From assembly GCA_963556495.2 (NCBI GenBank), contig OY747705.1, positions 24,737,001-24,801,000 on the forward strand: a stretch of 64,000 nt of DNA, read 5' to 3'. The notes beneath the pieces were generated by a model. It did no database searches. It saw only the letters and a program-made list of their open reading frames with translations, and was not told where the DNA came from. A program made the position numbers and the translations under genes. Source of the stretch: Valencia hispanica (lineage: Eukaryota > Chordata > Actinopteri > Cyprinodontiformes > Valenciidae). Shown here one piece after another: positions 1-12,240 of the stretch (within the stretch, counting starts at the first letter, position 1; every line of letters starts with the position of its first letter).

Positions 1-24
1 ATAAATAAATAAACAAATATATAA

Positions 25-1170
25 CACACTCACTGGCCACTTTATTAGGTACACCTTGCTAGTACCGGGTTGGACCCCCTTTTGCCTTCAGAACTGCCTT
101 AATCCTTCGTCGCATAGATTTGACAAGGTACTGGAAACATTCCTCAGAGATTTTGGTCCATATTGACATGATAGCATCACACAGTTGCTGCAGATTTGTC
201 GGCTGCACATCCATGATGCAAATCTCCTGTTGCACCACATCCCAAAGGTGCTCTATTGGATTGAGATCTGGTGACTGTGGAGGCCATTTGAGTACAGTGA
301 ACTCATTGTCATGTTCAAGAAACCAGTCTGAGATGATTCCAGCTTTATGATATGGAGCATGATCTTGCTGGAAGTAGCCATCAAAAGATGGGTATCCTGT
401 GGTCATAAAGGGATGGACATAGTCAGCAACAATACTCAGGTAGGCTTTGGCATTGCTACAATGCTCAATTGGTACTAAGGGGCCCAAAGTGTGCCAAGAA
501 AATGTCCCCTATACCATTGCGCCACTACCACCAGCCTGAACCGTTGATACAAGGCAGGATGGATCCATGCTTTCATGTTGTTGACACCAAATTCTGATCG
601 TACAATCTGAATGTCGCAGTAGAATTCGAGACTCATCAGACCAGGCAACATTTTTCCAATCTTCTATTGTCCAATTTTGGAGAGCCTGTGTGAATTGTAG
701 CCTCAGTTTCCTGTTCTTAGCTGACGGGAGTGGCACCCGGTGTGGTCTGCTGCTGCTGTAGCCCATCTGCCTCAAGGTTTGATGTGTTGTGTGTTCAGAG
801 ATGCTCTTCTGCATTCCTTGGTTGTAAATAGTGGTTATTTGAGTTACTGTTGCCTTTCAATCAGCTCGAACCAGTCTGGCCATTCTCGTCTGACCTATGG
901 CATCAACAAGGAATTTTTGCCCACAGAACTGCCGCTCACTGGATATTTTCCATTTTTTGGACCATTTTTTATGCATGAAAATCCCAGTAGACCAGCAGTT
1001 TCTGAAACACTCAGACCAGTTCGTCTGGCACCAATAACCATGCCACGTTCAAAGTCACTTAAATCACTTTTCTTCCACATTCTGATGCTCAGTTTGAACT
1101 GTAGCAGATCATCTTGACTATGTCTACATGCCTAAATGCATTGAGTTTGCCGCCATGTGATTGGCTGATT
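25..1170 (-). mobile_element. Tc1-like DNA transposon, one end truncated
   Basis: The left end carries a Tc1-type terminal sequence beginning about position 27 (cactcactggccactttatt), next to a run of TA dinucleotides that would suit a TA target. The other end should carry the inverted copy of this terminus. Instead the sequence runs through the familiar 5' untranslated part (…gtctacatgcctaaatgc…gattggctga) and stops at about 1,170 in AT-rich DNA. The right terminal repeat is therefore missing and the copy is immobile. The transposase inside is described separately. The family is a common teleost Tc1 lineage, recognised from memory. Confidence 0.88.
59..1080 (-). pseudogene. Tc1-like transposase pseudogene (DDE)
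   Basis: This is a cut-and-paste transposase read on the minus strand. The N-terminus starts M-W-K-K-S-D-L-S-D-F-E-R-G at 1,080 and shows the first helix-turn-helix (…S-V-S-E-T-A-G-L-L-G-F-S). A small deletion and frameshift near 960-1,000 then remove part of the DNA-binding region. A TGA at 857-859 interrupts the linker. The catalytic domain follows in one frame, with A-W-S-D-E-S, F-Q-Q-D-H-A-P and N-P-I-E-H-L-W-D, so all three acidic residues of the DDE triad survive. A second nonsense codon (TAG at 509-511) replaces the Trp expected in G-x-M-V-W-G. The C-terminus ends K-G-G-P-T-R-Y-stop at 59. Apart from these lesions it is close to full family length (about 340 residues). Confidence 0.9.
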
Positions 1171-1479
1171 TGAAATTAAAATAAAATAAAAAGATCTTAA
1201 TTTAAAAAATTTAAATGTTGATTTTTTTTTTTTATTCACTGTTGAGATTGGATTTCGGGCAATGTCATTCAAGATCTTATAATGCATCACGGTCTTTATT
1301 CCCTATGCATCCTTCACAATAGCCACTTCAGTACTAATTAGAGCACTCCCCTCTCTGTGAACAGTCTCAGGTAAATATTTGCACCCAGAGATGTACTAAT
1401 CATCCTATGATTTGGGGTGCAGACACATTGCTGTTCAATGGCATTAACCCTCCCTGTTTCCCTGCTTGTGGGACCCCAC

Positions 1480-1915
1480 CACTTCCTTCCCCCAACTTCC
1501 TCTTATTTTCTCCACACTATCGGCCCTCCTGCTTTTTCCATTTTGTTAGCTCATTTTTATCCTCCACAGTATCTCTGTCATTTTTACTCTGTGTCCTCTC
1601 CCTCTGTTTTCCCTTGGTACACTTGGCCTTGCTCTTTTGCTCTTGCTCTCTCTCTGCCCTCCTTCTTATTCTCTCTCATTTCTCTCTGCTTCGTACTGCA
1701 TCTATCTACCCTGCCTCTCCCTAATAGTCTCCCTCTCCCTCTTTTTTCTTCTCTTGCTTGCTCTTGTTTTTTTCTCTTTTCAGCTCTCTCTCTCCTCTCT
1801 GGGCAGCATGCCAGCTCCTCTTCCCTGGCACTGAACCAACTTCCCTCCTCTACTCCTACTCCACGCCTCTTCCTCCCACCACCCTCCCTTCCTCTATCCC
1901 CCTTGCCTCTGATTG
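1480..1915 (+). repeat. Polypyrimidine (CT-rich) tract
   Basis: This is about 430 bp dominated by C and T on the plus strand (runs such as ctctctctgccctccttctt). It is therefore purine-rich on the transcribed minus strand. It creates long open frames rich in Ser, Leu and Pro on the plus strand and Arg, Glu and Lys on the minus strand; these are compositional and not genes. Confidence 0.8.
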
Positions 1916-2337
1916 ATGTCCTCTCTATTCTGGAAAGAGAAGAAGGGGAAAAGAAAAAAGAGAGGAAAGAAGAGCTACAAAGCTCAAAGATGTATACAGA
2001 AGCATGCAGAGTCATGCCTACATGACCAGTATTTCGCTAAACAAATGCACATGGAAGCGACCACAAACACTTGTGCACACATCTTTCTTAGCGAAAGAGC
2101 ACAGAGAAACATCCACCCAAACAGAGCAGGGATGACAACACACACAGAGCAGGGACCTTCCCAGCATGAAACTGATGGCCACATGAACAATTCCTCTGAC
2201 ACATAAACACACAAAGACACCAATTCAACCTTCTGTGCATAAGCAACACAACAGCGATAAAATACAGCAAACTTCTAGTTTCCCAAACACAAACTCATTC
2301 ATGCATTTACAAAGACACATACATGGGTTTCTTTTCG

Positions 2338-3005
2338 GTAAAGCTTATAGTTAGAGTGGCTTAGGTCATCCTGAGCTATATCTGTAGTTATGCTGCTATA
2401 GGCTTAGATTCCTGGAGGACAGACTGACCACTTTTCTTCACTCTGCTACTTTTCTCTTCTACTGCTCTCCAGTTGCATTATTTGCTGTTAAGGTACACCT
2501 GGTCTGGTATCCTGCTTATCTGCAATGCCCTGTAGAATGCGGGGCATCGACTGGGATGATGCTCCCAGTAACTGAGCATCCCCCGTGTCCTGTTATTAAC
2601 TTTTTACTTTCTTTACTGTAGAAAGTACTCTTATATCAGTTCTTTTTGTTCTTTCTGTGTTTCTGCTCTGTCTTATCCAACCCCCAGACGGTTGTGGCAG
2701 GTGGCCGCTCATACTGAGCCAGGTTCTGCTGGAGGTTTATTCCTGTTAAGGTGGAGATTTTCCTCTCCACTGTAGCTACATGCTCACGCAGTATGAGGGA
2801 CTGCTGTTGTTGGAGTCTGCATCAACAGGGCACAGCTGCCAGTCATTGACTCAATGCAATCTGCTGGGATTCCTTAAATAAAAAATAAACTAAAACTTTA
2901 AACTGATTGGAATGTTTGTATGATTGTATTGAAATTACCTTTCTTGTAAAGTGGCTTGAAATGACATCTGTTGTGAATCGGTGCTATATAAATAAACTGA
3001 AAAAA
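2338..3005 (+). repeat. Teleost retroelement 3' region, 'tatataaataaactga' tail family
   Basis: I recognise a family whose 3' end reads roughly gacatctgttgtgaatcggt then gctatataaataaactga, the complement of the widespread 'tttatttatatagcgccaattcacaac' fish repeat. Internal landmarks are gctgctataggcttaga, gaatgcggggcatcgactgg, gagccaggttctgctggagg and gctacatgctcacgcagtat. Reverse-orientation copies lie at 51,641-51,720 and 52,013-52,290. It looks like the non-coding 3' part of a non-LTR retrotransposon or a SINE derived from one. No reverse transcriptase frame is visible here. Confidence 0.75.
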
Positions 3006-3484
3006 AGACACAGATGCATGGTCCACAACTAGGTGTCTGCAAAGCAAAGGTGCATAGTGAACACAGTCAGACACAAATTTACAAGGATATTGATATACGT
3101 TACTAAATCTGTGGCTCAGTTCGTGTTCTAGTTGCATAGTTTTCTGGACTTATAGCTCTCCTTCTCTGTGATAATTTATAAAAAAAACACTACTTAGATT
3201 AACATTTTTCCAGCTCTTCACCCCATACTGACAGACTTTATTCATCCTCAAACATATTGTTCCACAGCATAACCAGATAATGAGTAGCAAGAGTGTCTAA
3301 AGTGGCTGCACAGTGTGCTTGAGTATGAAAGCATTCCAACATCATGCATAAGGACACATGATTAGGCCAATCAGTGTAATACTATGCTGGTCATTCCGGT
3401 AAGAGAACCAAAGGTAAAGCGATGCTTACACACATTATGGTGCAGTTCATCACTGTTATTTATTACTGCTTTAATGGTACAGAC

Positions 3485-3690
3485 CAGCAGTGCCCAAGTC
3501 AAAGCTACTATCCTGCAACTTGTAGATGAATCACTTCTCCAACACATTTGGCTCGTTTCCAGGCTTTTGCAAAACCAAAGGACTGCTGATGAGGGAATTC
3601 AGCCATTTGATTCAGGTGTATTGGTGAAGGGATGCATCTAAGAATTGCAGGATAGTAGCTCTGGAGGACAGGACTTCGGTGTCCTTGCTA
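3485..3690. mobile_element. Palindromic hAT-type MITE (diverged copy)
   Basis: The element begins cagcagtgcccaagtc and its two halves are inverted copies. The left half has gctactatcctgcaactt and ccaacacatttggct. The right half has agccatttgattcaggtgta, then gggatgcatctaagaattgc and aggatagtagct. The same palindrome, better preserved, sits at 49,112-49,347. The start CAG…GTG and the family resemblance suggest a hAT-type non-autonomous element. The ends are too diverged to define a target duplication. Confidence 0.65.
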
Positions 3691-5959
3691 AAAGCAGACT
3701 GTTGTTTAAAATTTTCTTTAGAACACTGAATGCTTCAAGTCATTCATCAGGTCAATTTGGATTTAAAAATCCATAGAAAGATAGTTCCAAGGACTGACAA
3801 ACTAAACACTAAGGTGAGCTCTCCTGTGGTCAACCTTTGTTTTCTTAAAGTTGCTACAAAAGTAAAGGCTCAGTCCAATATTTATTATCCAGAAGCAATT
3901 CATAAGTGAGGAGCATATCTGAAGAAGCTTTGCTGGTCAAGTGTAAGAATGTACAATGACCAGACATATACAGATGCTTTGTTAACATAAGCTGCAGCTT
4001 TACAGAAGTCAGGTGTCTGAATCTAATTTTTTCCAACTAACTCCCCTTAGTTATTGTGTCTGATTTACTTCCTGTCAAAAGATTAATCATGTCTATATGA
4101 CACATTAATGTGGTTTTCACAAAACTAGAACATTTGTTAAAAAAAAGAAAAAGTTCAATCTATGAACAACACAACTTATAAAGAAAAAAGGAAAACACTA
4201 AATGGCTAAATAAACCCCCAGTTCCGATGATCAGACTTTATCAGTTTACAGTGACAGAAAATGTAATTAGTGGTTAACAAATAGGATTTAGTCTAAAAAC
4301 TGTGTATTGGATGATTATTATTTCATTTAGCAATAAACATAATCTGCAAATAGAACAGGGAATTTTTCCACACGCACATATGCACACACACACACACACG
4401 TGCATAACAGATAAAGCCATAAATACAGTCTGAAGCTACTCTGAGCTTCTCTGTCACAGTTAAAAGCTATTAAACTAAAACACTCCCTGGCAATTGAATT
4501 ATTTGTTTTTCTTTCTCATCTCATCTCTACCTTCTTTCTACCACAGTTTGTTTCTTAACTAATTTCCTAAAAATCTAAGATTTAGTCCAGCACCGTTTAT
4601 ACTCTCTCCATCTCTATATGGCCCATTATTCACAACTGAGCTCTGTTGTACACCACAGTGCTCCAAAGAGTTTGAACAGGGGGAGAGACATCAAAGCTAG
4701 ACACACATACACACAGCACAGATGCTACAACATGTGCAGAGAGGGACTGCATACACCACTGATCAGAGGGAGTGCAAACACACACAAGCAAACATATTTA
4801 ACGTACTGTGACCTCTCCAAAGCCTGTTCCAGTTGACCCACATGTACACTATGCTTTTAATCCCTCCCTTTAAATAACATTTGTTAAAATAAACCAAAAC
4901 CACAGAATTATGGACAGAGAGGCTGGTGAAATTCGGAAGAAAAAAAAATCTGGTGGAGAATATGAAAAAAAAAAAGAGTGAAAAGTGTGATTCAGAAGGA
5001 AAAGGCAGACGAGAGAGGGAAACCAAATCCTTTAATGAAGCAAAGCAGTGAGTTGAAAATGAAGGCATGTGTCCTGCATGTGCCGAGGATTCAGGTCACA
5101 ACTTCAGCCAAACATACCCATCCTTCCAAACACACTCACACCCGTGTACAAAAACACATGCATAAAAAGGCCAGACAGCTCTGGCTAATTAGGCAGGCAG
5201 TTGGATAAGCACCTGCACACACATTTTTTTTTTCTGCAATGCAACTAGATAAACAACCTCTCATGTGATCGTCTTCATCTGCTTGTACTCTCTCTTAATT
5301 ATGCTCAGTCTCCTATTTCTGTTTTAATAACTCTTTCAGTTAATTTCTCTGTTTACTATATCTTACATATAACCATGTTTTGGTGTTCAGACGGCAATAT
5401 GTTAAGTTGGCTTTTTGACAAAGAGATGTTTATGTTGGCAAAATCTTTAGAGAAAGCATGGGTGGGTAGACAAACAGCACTTTGTCCTCTTGTGTAAAAT
5501 ATTGTTTTTGTAAATGAACATTTTTTATTAGTAGTGTCATATAACCCTGTATGGGCTGGGCACTTGTTTTGTACAACACTTAAAAATTTTCATTCATTCC
5601 ATATGTTCTTTAAATTCATAGTATGGGCTGATCACATCTTTCCCCCGCTCAACAGAAGCACACATACATGCACTCACACACAAACATCCTTATATGTGTG
5701 GTGGTGAAATGAAAGGAGGGAACAGGAAGGAAGGACAGCCAGCCTAGGGCACATCTGTCCTTAGGAGTCCACAGGGGGAAAAATCTGGCTGCACAGCATC
5801 CTGACTGTCAAACAAGGCCTCCTTTTAATATCCTGCCTATACTCTGTGAACCACACTTACTATATTTCAATATATACATTTCTGCACACAAGTGTTTATG
5901 TAAAGCTAGATGAATGGAAATACAGAGCAATGAATTTTTATTTAATTTATTGACTGGAA

Positions 5960-6140
5960 CATGGTAAATGGTAAATGGCCCGTACTTGTATAGCGCTTTA
6001 ACTAGTCCTGAGGATCCCAAACCAGTTCACAATACAGTCATTCACCCATTCACACACACATTCACACACTGGTGATGGTAAACTACACTGTAGACACAGC
6101 TGCCTTAGGGCACACTGACAGAAGCGAGGCTGCCGGGTAA
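5960..6140 (+). repeat. Interspersed repeat, 'tggtaaatggcccgtacttg' family
   Basis: The stretch reads atggtaaatggcccgtactt, gtatagcgctttaactagtc, then a CA-rich block (cattcacacacacattcaca) and ggtgatggtaaactacactg, ending gaggctgccggg. I know this order from a very common teleost repeat associated with LINE 3' ends. It is short and non-coding here. Confidence 0.65.
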
Positions 6141-6882
6141 CATTTCTTAAACAAACTAGTAAGTTAGGTTTTATGTCCTAAATGCTGCTTCTAAGGCTTT
6201 TCATATCAGTCTATTCTTACCTTAAATGGTTTAAAATGTGTATAAATTAACCTAACACACAGGCACATTTCATTAATAGGAACCACTCTATCACAACATT
6301 CTCACTGTTAAACATATTTGTAAAACTCTATCCAAGGAAATTTAAAAAATATCTGACTCCACAAGCACAGTTGACCACTTTAAAGAGACAAGTGGCGATA
6401 TCAACAACAACTGAAGATATTACATGCTAAGCTCATTTACTATCTCTGTTGTAAGTTGGCCTTATGCTTACATAAAAACAGACTATAATATCAGGTAAAA
6501 AATGCAAATAGTCTGTAAATTCCCTGTTCCGACCCATTTGATTTAAATTAATGAGTCATTAGCAGGTTTCTGCAGAGCATGATGTCATGCAAAGAATCAC
6601 ACAGTGATCTAAACATGTTGTCTATACCTCATAATCAGCTACAAGGAATGACTCAGACTGGGGAGGTTGAAAAACCTGCAGTAACAAATCTATAACCATG
6701 ATGAACTATTAGGTATAATACATGATTGCAAAGCAAGTGTGAGTAGTGGTACAATACAAAGCAAATACTACTATGACAGTAAAGTCCTGGGTGTAGAAAC
6801 AATAAGCATGCTTTAGTATCACACTGTGCTTAGAGATGCATAACTGATGGAGAAGAACATGATGATGGTGTACAACTTTAGC

Positions 6883-7258
6883 CTCGTTTCCACTGAGCGG
6901 AACGATGAGACTCGGTGTGGTCCAGTCCAGTATTTTATGGTCTGGCATAATCAGGAGAGCGTTTCCACTGGCAGCTGGACTCTAACTGGGCAAGCGGGGT
7001 TGTACCACGCCTTCATATCTGTGCAGCGAGAATCGTGAGGCAATAACACATAACAAATAAGTCAAGACAGCAGCTCGTACTTGGTTTTTGGTTCTTTCTT
7101 TACACAAACCTTACTGCAGTGTTCATGAGTGGGCTCCGTATGTCGAAACAAATTTTGGACCAGTATGGGCCTGTTGTATGGGCCGCTTTTACAATAGAAA
7201 CATACAAAAAGCGGGCCGGACCTCACCAAGCTGCAAAGTTCCGCTCAGTGGAAACGAG
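6883..7258. mobile_element. MITE with perfect 21-bp terminal inverted repeats
   Basis: The left end at 6,883-6,903 (ctcgtttccactgagcggaa plus one base) is exactly repeated in reverse complement at 7,238-7,258. The element is 376 bp, with the internal motif gcgtttccactggcagctgg and no transposase. Flanking bases (…ctttagc and tcttttg…) show no clean target duplication, so the superfamily is undetermined. Confidence 0.75.
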
Positions 7259-8575
7259 TCTTTTGTTTCTTGTATTTAAACCCCTGAACGCATTTAGGGA
7301 GCCTGTGTGGGGACCACGACATGGACACAGAGGAAATCAAGATCACAATTTAACCGCATTGCTCAGGTGAATGCTGCATGTTGTGAGGCACTTCAGTTCA
7401 ATTCAAATAGTGCAAAAGAGTTTATTTCAATCAACTGAATCATGTATGCTGCAGCAGAGACACATATACAGCTGGCAGGATAGTTGGGCCCAAGGAGGAG
7501 TTAGGCAAAATGTTCTCAGGCTGAGACAACTTCAAATCTTAACAAAGCCAGTTTACAATTTATTTCCATATTTTTATTTAAGAGCTGTATTTTTACTTAA
7601 GTAAACTGTGATAAAATTATGGTTTCTTTTTTTATTGTAAATTAAATCTAGTAGTATCTTTGCCACTGGGCACAGCCCTGTTGACTTATTGATTTAAAGC
7701 AGGAATGGTGCTTTAATTACATATCTAAAAAATGCAGGGCACTGGCCCTTGGGGACTGGAAATGGATTTCATTGGTGAAGAACGCTAATAAAATTGCAAT
7801 TACTTAAACCATTCAGGCACAGAAAGAAGAATATAAGAAAGAAATACAAGAAGTACAACAAGGAACCACTTAAAGTACTTTAAAATATATTACCTATTAG
7901 GATTTATTCAAGTTTAGAGCATTGTTCTGTAATGTAATTACCAAAGACATATAATTTAGGTTTTTAGTATCATGTTTGTTCTTTACCGTATATTTCAATT
8001 CCAATTTATCTAACAAAACACAGACTGTTGAAGTTTTTTTCCTCATTTTGACAGGCAAAAACAAAAGCAGATTAAAAAATGCCCTATTCTTATGAATTTG
8101 TCAACTTACATGAACCCAGCTTTTAACCACACCAACCCAGCATTATATTCAAACTTTAAAAATTCCTCCCACAAAACTGAAATAACTGTCAAAGCTCAGC
8201 ACCACACTACATTCAAAGCATGTGTCAAAAAGTCAATCATGTAGGCTTAATTACCACTTTTAAGTTTGAGATGTTGATTTCAAAACAAACCGCGTATACA
8301 TCTGAACACACATAACATAGTAATTATTATGCCTGAATATTACAAAGCCCACAAGCTGAAGCACAGAACAAAAAGTTTAGTTTTTCAGGGAAATGATGGA
8401 CTGATAGGGGAAAGAAAACCTATGGAATGCAAGATTAGCTTGGGGCATTTAAGTTTTTTCTCTGCTATTTTGAATCAATAATGTGTAAATGCAGTTAATC
8501 ACCTAATAGCTACTGCAGCGTCTCACTTCTGCCATAGCAATAAACGTACCCAGGTTGCAACAAGACCTCTATAAC

Positions 8576-9208
8576 TTAGGGTGTATTCAGACCTGCACTG
8601 TATGGACCCCTTTAAACGGACCACGGTTCGTTTCGAATGCTGGTCCAGACCTTTTATGCAGGTGTGAATACACACAAACAAATCCTGATGGGATCTGAGA
8701 ACCTGACCGAGACCCACTTTTTTAGGGGGTCTCGGTCCGCTTCCAAACAGACTCTGGTGCGTCTTCTGTTCAGCCACGCTGCTGCCAGCATGTTGTGGGT
8801 CAGGGCACGCGGAGCACATCGTCTCCTTCGGGTTACTGCACGCATTTACCGACGCTTTTCCAAAATTTGAAACAGAGTGTCGTGAAACCTGCCCTGAATG
8901 AGCTGCTCTTGACACTCAATATGATTTTGCAGCTCCAATAACAGCACAAATATACAGAGCAGGAATGCAGCAATAGGACTTCCATGTGTTTCTCCATTTC
9001 GGGGTCTGTGCTCTGTGTGCCGTCCTAGTCATTGCTGTTCAATGGCAGCACAGATTGTCACATGCATGAATGTGTTTGCAAAATAGAGTTCACTTGCAAA
9101 AATTACAATGTGAATGTGAACCACACCAAACGGAAAAAAATGAAAACCGCTTTTGGTCCGGACCAAACAAGCGGACCAAAGGACTTTTCTGGTCTGAGTA
9201 CATCCTAA
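8576..9208. mobile_element. Non-autonomous DNA transposon, 'tgtattcagacc' ends
   Basis: The left end ttagggtgtattcagacc and the reverse complement of the right end, ttaggatgtactcagacc, agree at 16 of 18 positions. The ends are followed by ggaccaaa/ggtccggacc-rich subterminal sequence. The 633-bp interior includes a GC-rich patch (8,760-8,850) that opens short frames without recognisable domains. If TTA and TAA at the ends are decayed target sites, a PIF/Harbinger origin would fit, but this is inference. Confidence 0.65.
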
Positions 9209-9600
9209 GAAATGGTTCTCCGGCTCTGTTGTTCTTCCTAGGTCCCACCATTCTCTTGCCCTTTTTGTGGTTTCTAAAATGTTTAATAATTTGCTCTTGA
9301 CCACCTTGACCCTAAATGTAATACTAGCCTAGACACCTAACCCTACCCCCTTCCCCCAAACTACATTTATAATTTGACAAACTACTGTCTATGCTCAGGG
9401 CAGTCTTGAACCAGAGGAGACTAGTTTTTGTTAGCATATCCACCAATCAAAAAAGAGATTTTCAAAAGAAAATTATAAACGAACTAAAAGTGGCTTTAGA
9501 CAGTGGGGATTTAGAGCTGGGGATGATAATCTGCATCTGCATATTGTTTAATACAAAAATCTATCTTTTGAGGAAAGAAATGCATAGTTGATTTGAGAAG

Positions 9601-10545
9601 ATTATTCAAGATTACAGAACAAGCAACAGCAGCTCAAATAGCCACTTATTACAACCAAGGTATGTGGAATACTATCTCCTAATAGCAGATGGGGTACAGC
9701 AGCTCAAGATCCCACGGTGCCACTTCTGTCAGCTAAGAACAAGAAACCAAAGCTACAATTTACAGAGGCTCTCCTAAATTAGAAAATAACAGATTGAAAA
9801 ATGTCCCCCGGCCCAAGGAATCCAGATTTCAGCTCTAACATTCAGATGTCTGTGGCAGAAATTGGGTTAAAAAAACATAAAAGCATGAATCCGTAAAGCC
9901 TTGGTCCATCAGTTCAGGGTTGTGGGGGTTTAAAGGTGTGGGGGATATTTCCTTGGCACACTTTGGGCTCCTTAGTACCACCTAAAGCTATTACCACACT
10001 GTCTCATATTTTACTACCTATTCCCTGGGTCTAAATGTGAAGAGTTTTTGAGGGACAATAGGTCCTGTTATGTCTCTGAAGTATGGTTTATGGGGTGATC
10101 AGAATTCATGCCCCACTCTTACAGGTAAATATATAGGAAGGCAATGAGAGAGTGTAATTTTCTTTTGGCATAATCTCTTCCAATACCAATAAAAAGAAAG
10201 ACTGATGCAAATGGGGAACAGCAGTATTAGCGTTAAAACACTGCAGATGAGTATTATTCCTGACAATGTTTATACACTGACCTTAGTGTACCCATGTTCG
10301 TATGATTACTTCAAGTAAGGTAATGGGCCATGTCACACAATTTAAAATCATCTTAAACCCCTTGAACAGGACAAATTTTGTACGCCATTGGCCTCTATGG
10401 TCATCAAATCTCACTCCAATGGAGCGCCATCACAGATGTGGGGGAAACAATTCTACTGATATTGTGTGATGCTATAGCATAAATATTTTCCGAGAATTGT
10501 TGAATTTATGCCACAAAGAATTAAGCCATTTTGGAAGGTAAACTG
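9601..10545 (+). pseudogene. Tc1-like transposase remnant, heavily decayed
   Basis: This has the same family as the element at 25-1,170 but lies on the plus strand and is much older. Recognisable islands in order are acagaacaagcaacagcagc and ctcaaatagccacttattac; gcagatggggtacagcagct; gtcagctaagaacaagaaac; ttggcacactttgggctcct; gggccatgtcacacaattt; cattggcctctatggtcatc followed by aaatctcactccaatggagc; and gccacaaagaattaagccat. Between them are indels and stops, and foreign-looking sequence occupies about 10,040-10,260. No terminal repeats remain. Confidence 0.72.
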
Positions 10546-11701
10546 AATTTCAAACCGGTTATAGCAATGTGTACTTTAAAAAGTTGCAGGTTACATGGTA
10601 TGAGTATGACCTAATGTAACCTGGTTTATAATACTATCAAAAACAATAACTATAATAGCCACCCATTGCAACTTTCACAAAATAACCTTGTTATCAACAG
10701 CTTTATACATCATCTGCCATGTCATCTGCTGCTTTCACAATGAAATGTTGGCATACTGCAATGCAAATAAACTACTTTGGAAGACTTTAAACAAGGAAAG
10801 AAAAAAAACTTTAATAAGGATTGTGAATGGATAGCGCTATCCTGCCCTGGTCGAGGGGACGGAGTTATATTCCCTTAAGTGGTTGCATCGTAGCCTTCCT
10901 CCCTTCCCTATGTTCAGGTTTGTTGATAGTTGTCAGAGGACACATGCCACCCCTCCTGCCCTCCTGCATTAATTATCTGGCTACACAAAAGCTTCAATCT
11001 AGTCAGCACACACCTCACAGCAACAACACATTATCACATGTGTAAACTCTCCTGACCCAGCAGCTGTGAGCCACAGTGCATAGCTGAATTATAAAGTGAA
11101 TGAAAGTACATGTGATGCATATGCACACCACTAGGGATGAAGTGAATAACCACCACAACCCCAGAAGTGCTGTATCAATGAATATAGAACAATGCCATAA
11201 AGCAGTGAAAAGTCTGTATAGCCTCCCTTGCTGCTTGGGGGGATTCAGCAAGTATATATGAATTTATGATATGATAATGAAAGTGAACCAAGTAAGATAA
11301 TGTGATGTGTGTGTCTGCAGGTCACTGTATCCATAAAGCTTACAAAAGAACAGAGAGATGCTATCTTTCTTGAGCCTTTGTACTGTTTGGATGCAATCAT
11401 CACAAACAGACGGGGACAAAGAGGAAGGGAAAGTGAAATAGAGAAAGGAGGGCTGGAGATAAAGAGCATGGGTGAAAATTTAAAGAGCGAAATGGAGAAG
11501 GAGAGAGCAAGTCAGAGAGAGAAAATAATCAAAAGCAGCTCAAAGGAAGGGTAGGAAGGCGAGAGACGACTGTTACAGCTCAATTAATGTCGATGAGATG
11601 GCCCTGCCACTGATAATGACAGAGCACGTGTTAGAGAAAAGGAGGGAGAGGGAAGGGGGAGGCTACCGGCAGTGATCTCAACAGGATGTTGGGAAGGAGC
11701 T

Positions 11702-11716
11702 GGGGGGGGGGGGGGG
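11702..11716 (+). repeat. Poly-G run (15 G)
   Basis: This is an uninterrupted run of 15 G residues after gagct. It sits between a purine-rich tract (about 11,410-11,560) and a pyrimidine-rich tract (about 11,790-12,240). Confidence 0.9.
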
Positions 11717-11789
11717 TTGTTAGGTGGAGAGGAAATAAGAGCAGATACTGTTAAATCTATTCATGATTCATTATTTCTTGCAGCAGCTC

Positions 11790-12240
11790 AAAGCTCCCCT
11801 CCCTACCTCCCTCCCTCCCTTGATGTCTTTCTCTGTACGTCTCCCTATCTTTCAGCTTCTTCCCCCTTTTTCCCCTCTATTACTTTTCTTGACTCTCATT
11901 TTCATCTCCAGCTCTTTTTCCCCGCTTCATCTGTTCCATAAGGTCTTTTTCTGTCACTTCTAAAACTCCATCCTTCCTGTTTACCCTCTCTTCTTTCATC
12001 CGTTCAATTAATCTCTTTCTCCTATTTCCCGTCTCATCCCTGCTGTCTTTTATCAGTTTCTCCTCCACAGTTAACCATATTTTTCTTTACCATGCTCTTT
12101 TTTTCCTTTTACTCTTATCAAAGTCTTCTTTTTAAAATCAAACTAACCTAATTCCTTTCTATCCTTTTATTGTCCACTTAATTTTGTCTCTTTGGTCTGT
12201 TGTTCATTCTTTTTATATTTGCTATTTTAATTAAATAATT
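11790..12240 (+). repeat. Polypyrimidine tract
   Basis: C/T-dominated sequence (for example ccctccctacctccctccct), followed at 12,430-12,545 by a purine-rich tract (gaaggaaagaagaaagatag). The two could pair partly as an inverted purine/pyrimidine arrangement. No coding signal is present. Confidence 0.7.

Noticed and set aside
1417..2025. Longest open frame of the window (about 200 codons, plus strand)
   Set aside because: It is produced by a CT-rich tract, is Ser/Leu/Pro-rich without domains, and an equally long frame exists on the opposite strand.
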